A stretch of DNA of 41,730 bases from UBA1172 sp049889655 (GTDB lineage: Bacteria > Pseudomonadota > Alphaproteobacteria > Puniceispirillales > UBA1172), in assembly GCA_049889655.1 (NCBI GenBank), contig JBMHCY010000123.1:1-41730 (forward strand). The letters are read 5' to 3'. The notes under the pieces are model-generated. The model searched no databases. It saw only the letters and a list, made by a program, of their open reading frames with translations, and was not told where the DNA came from. The translations under genes were made by a program, and so were the position numbers. Numbering within the stretch: position 1 is the stretch's first letter; the number at the start of each line of letters is the position of its first letter. Below are positions 39,326-41,730 of this stretch, piece by piece.

Positions 39326-41730
39326 TTAGGAGGGGTTTAGAAACGCGCGTGTTTCAGCAATGGCCTCAGCCAGCCCGCAGCGCCGCACCGGCACACCGGG
39401 GGGGAAGGCGCTCAGCATCCGCGAGGGCAGGCGGCTGTCCAGCATGATGAAGGCCCCGCGATCATCGCCGCGCCGTACCAGCCGTCCGAAAGCCTGGCGC
39501 AGTTTCATCCGGGTCGCCCGGTCGGCCCAGCGCTGACGGCCGAAATGCTCGCCCCGGGCCTTGTAGAGCATATCGGGCCGTGGCCAGGGCACACGGTCGA
39601 AGACGATCAGCTGCAGGGCCTCGCCAGGCACATCGATGCCATCACGGACAGCATCGGTCCCCAACAGGCAGGACGACCGGTCCTCGCGGAAAATCTGCAG
39701 CAGCGTCTGGAGGTTCATGGCATCAACGTGCTGGGCATAGAGCGGCAGCCCGGCATCCTCGAGGGCGGCGGCCAGATCAGGATAAACCTCGCGCAACCGG
39801 CGGATCGCGGTGAACAGGCCCAGCGCGCCGCCGCCGGAAGCCTGCATCAGCCTCGCCATGGCGGCGGCTGTCTGTGCCGGATCATCACGGGCAAGATCGG
39901 TGACGATCATCACCCTTGTCTGGCTGGCATAATCAAACGGTGAGGCGACAGCCGAACGGGTGGCGGGGTTCGGCAGATGCACCGCCCCTGTCAGCGCATC
40001 GGCCAGCATCCAGTCTTCTTCCACCGGGGTTTCGCTGCTGGCATCAGACCGGTCAGTGAGCGTCGCCGAGGTGATCACCGCCCCGTGGCTCGAGCCCAGC
40101 ACCACCCGGCTGAACGGTTCCGCCGGGTCAAGATAATGGCGGTGGATGCCGATATCGGTATCTTCACCATTGCGCCGTGTTGCTTCCATCCAGTCAACAA
40201 AACCCGGGTTGATATCGCCGCTGGCAATATCGGTGAGCAGATGCCGCCACGATGCCAGCGGCCCGGCAGCCCGCCGGGTCAGCCCCCGTGCGGCGCCCTC
40301 AAGCCGGTTGCGGCTGGCACTGTCGAGCGTGTCCGCCTCGCTGGCCAGCATCCGCCCGAGACGTGCCGCCAGCCGTTCCAGCGGCTTGACCATTTCGTTA
40401 ATTGCCACCGCCAGCCCCAGTGCCATTGAGGCCATCTCCTCATCAAGGGGATAGACACTGCATTCGAGGTTGTAGAGACTTTCCGGCGAAGACACGCGAT
40501 CATGGATGGTCCGCCGCACCTGATAGAGAAACGTCTCGACAGGGCCATCAGGGGCGTGCTCGCTGAGCCGCTGCCGCCAGCCTGTGGCGGGCAGGATCTT
40601 GGCGGCTTCCATAACAGCATCGAGATCGGCAAGGGCTTCCGGCTCGCCGGCCAGAATATCTTCCAGCCTGCGTTTGAGCCCCCGGGCACGGCTTTTGCGC
40701 TGGCCTTCCTGGCCGCGGATCCAACGCCGCAGGTCAGCGGTTTCCTGACCGCTGAACGCTGTCGCAAAGGCACTGTCGGCAGCATCGAAGACATGATGGC
40801 CCTCATCGAAGACATAGCGTGTGGGGGTGGTGCCGATCTCACCGTCGGGCACCAGCGCGGCCATCGCGGCGGTGATCATCACCAGCGCGTGATTGGCGAC
40901 GATGATATCGGCCTCGCGTGATCGCAGCCGAGATTTTTCCACAAAACACTTGCTGTAGTGGCGGCAGGCGGAATGGATACATTCACCGCGCCTGTCTGCC
41001 AGCCCCATGGTCGGGCCATAGCCGAGCAAATCAACGAGCCAGGCCGGAAAACCGGCCCCTGTCAGATCACCTTCGGGATGAGCTTCCGCCCAGCGTGCCA
41101 TCAGCCCGAGGGCGGTGGCATAGCGGGGGTTGGCCCGGGCAGTCTCGAGCGCGTCTTCAAGGTTGAGCAGGCAGAGATAGTTCTCGCGTCCCTTGCGGAC
41201 AACCACCTTGCGGTCGCGTTCTTCGCGATCGGGGTAGAACCGGCCCATTTCCTCCACCACCTGATGCTGAAGGCTGCGGGTATAGGTCGAGACCCAGACC
41301 GGGGCCTTGTTGGTTTCCGCCCACAGCGTCGACGGGGCCAGATAGCCAAGGGTTTTGCCGGTGCCCGTTCCCGCCTCGGCGAGCACCACTGCCGGGCCGT
41401 GATCCTGTCGCGGTGTATCAAAGGCGGGGGTCAGGCTCGCGGCATAGGATTTCTGCCCCGGCCGGATTTCAGCCTTGCGCCCTAGCATCGTCGCCAGCCG
41501 CTGTTCGACCTCGCTGACGGTGATGGCAAAAGCCCCCGGTTCGGCAGCCGGTGGCGGCTGCGGATTTTCGGGCAGGCGTGTCCAGATCGCCCCGGCCATG
41601 CTGTCCGGCGGCCCCGGCGGCGGCATCCCTGAACCGAGAGCGGCCAGTACCGACGGTGCCCAGCCCCAGCCGCCCTGTGCCATCATCCCGGCCATCGCCA
41701 CGGCGGGCCCGCGCTTTTGCTCTTCCAGGC
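39326..41730 (-). CDS. DinG-family ATP-dependent DNA helicase, 5' end outside window
   Basis: Superfamily 2 Fe-S helicase of the DinG/XPD type, with at least 800 visible residues. The frame stays open to the window edge (LEEQKRGPAVAMAGMM), so the protein probably starts outside; a GTG at 41699-41701 is the first candidate inside. Walker A is EAGTGTGKTLGYLAP, the DEAH-like box is VFDEGHHVFDAAD, and the four Fe-S Cys lie in NYLCLLN and ECIHSACRHYSKCFVE. Late helicase motifs are ITSATLT, GTDAVRDGIDVPGEALQLIVFDRVPW and motif VI RQAFGRLVRRGDDRG. It is expected to unwind damaged or R-loop-containing DNA. Alphaproteobacterial members carry an extra N-terminal domain, which fits the open end. Confidence 0.93.
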   Translation of the reverse strand, partial: LEEQKRGPAVAMAGMMAQGGWGWAPSVLAALGSGMPPPGPPDSMAGAIWTRLPENPQPPPAAEPGAFAITVSEVEQRLATMLGRKAEIRPGQKSYAASLTPAFDTPRQDHGPAVVLAEAGTGTGKTLGYLAPSTLWAETNKAPVWVSTYTRSLQHQVVEEMGRFYPDREERDRKVVVRKGRENYLCLLNLEDALETARANPRYATALGLMARWAEAHPEGDLTGAGFPAWLVDLLGYGPTMGLADRRGECIHSACRHYSKCFVEKSRLRSREADIIVANHALVMITAAMAALVPDGEIGTTPTRYVFDEGHHVFDAADSAFATAFSGQETADLRRWIRGQEGQRKSRARGLKRRLEDILAGEPEALADLDAVMEAAKILPATGWRQRLSEHAPDGPVETFLYQVRRTIHDRVSSPESLYNLECSVYPLDEEMASMALGLAVAINEMVKPLERLAARLGRMLASEADTLDSASRNRLEGAARGLTRRAAGPLASWRHLLTDIASGDINPGFVDWMEATRRNGEDTDIGIHRHYLDPAEPFSRVVLGSSHGAVITSATLTDRSDASSETPVEEDWMLADALTGAVHLPNPATRSAVASPFDYASQTRVMIVTDLARDDPAQTAAAMARLMQASGGGALGLFTAIRRLREVYPDLAAALEDAGLPLYAQHVDAMNLQTLLQIFREDRSSCLLGTDAVRDGIDVPGEALQLIVFDRVPWPRPDMLYKARGEHFGRQRWADRATRMKLRQAFGRLVRRGDDRGAFIMLDSRLPSRMLSAFPPGVPVRRCGLAEAIAETRAFLNPS

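Noticed and set aside
1..41730. Insertion sequences, phage, CRISPR or integrative elements
   Set aside because: No transposase, integrase, Cas or tail genes, no repeated spacer units, and no tRNA-adjacent direct repeat were seen. The single tRNA is followed directly by pckA.

Overview
The window is about 41.7 kb of GC-rich DNA (roughly 60% by eye), densely packed with ordinary bacterial genes. It fits a free-living, aerobic, heterotrophic alphaproteobacterium. The alphaproteobacterial SucC/SucD types, COX15/CtaA heme A synthase, DUF1289 protein, CIRCE-controlled groESL and DinG-type helicase support this. The order cannot be fixed from sequence alone. I see no insertion sequences, phage genes, CRISPR arrays or rRNA. 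One tRNA gene, tRNA-Gly(CCC), is present.

Layout. 1-4.2 kb: the end of a BKACE-family gene, a TPR protein, tRNA-Gly, pckA and a quinone oxidoreductase. 4.5-10.3 kb: a NAD-linked formate dehydrogenase of two polypeptides (fused FdsG/FdsB, then FdsA), followed by a ketopantoate-reductase-like gene. 10.4-12.5 kb: sucCD on the minus strand. 12.8-26.2 kb: a long plus-strand cluster of gntR (FadR/FCD type), oxc, frc, a stand-alone 10-formyl-THF-hydrolase-like formyltransferase, fhs, a tandem-UspA protein, a tripartite tricarboxylate transporter (tctC, tctB, tctA), an unrecognised P-loop kinase-like protein and a second class III CoA-transferase. 26.2-33.5 kb: an acyl-CoA dehydrogenase, a small Cys-rich protein, a TbpB-like lipoprotein, a YnjB/YnjC-type ABC transporter lacking its ATPase, a DJ-1-like protein, a DUF1289 protein and a homocysteine methyltransferase. 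33.5-41.7 kb: housekeeping genes aspS, ctaA, groES-groEL, bioY and a DinG-type helicase running off the window.

The most interesting content is a probable oxalate/formyl-CoA/C1 regulon. Three copies of a palindromic operator with consensus ATCTGGTATACCAGAT were found. One lies at the formate dehydrogenase promoter and two lie between sucC and gntR. The motif resembles operators of the FadR branch of GntR regulators, which is the class encoded at 12787-13512. The proposed flow is: TctABC imports oxalate or a related acid; Frc (perhaps primed from succinyl-CoA by SucCD or the second CoA-transferase) makes oxalyl-CoA; Oxc releases CO2 and formyl-CoA; Frc recycles CoA and frees formate; FDH oxidises formate to CO2 with NADH, while Fhs loads formate onto tetrahydrofolate. 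The formyltransferase-like protein between frc and fhs joins the CoA and folate branches in an unknown way. PEP carboxykinase nearby has no such operator that I could see.

The enzyme identities are strong family recognitions. The regulon, the transported substrate and the formyltransferase role are inference.
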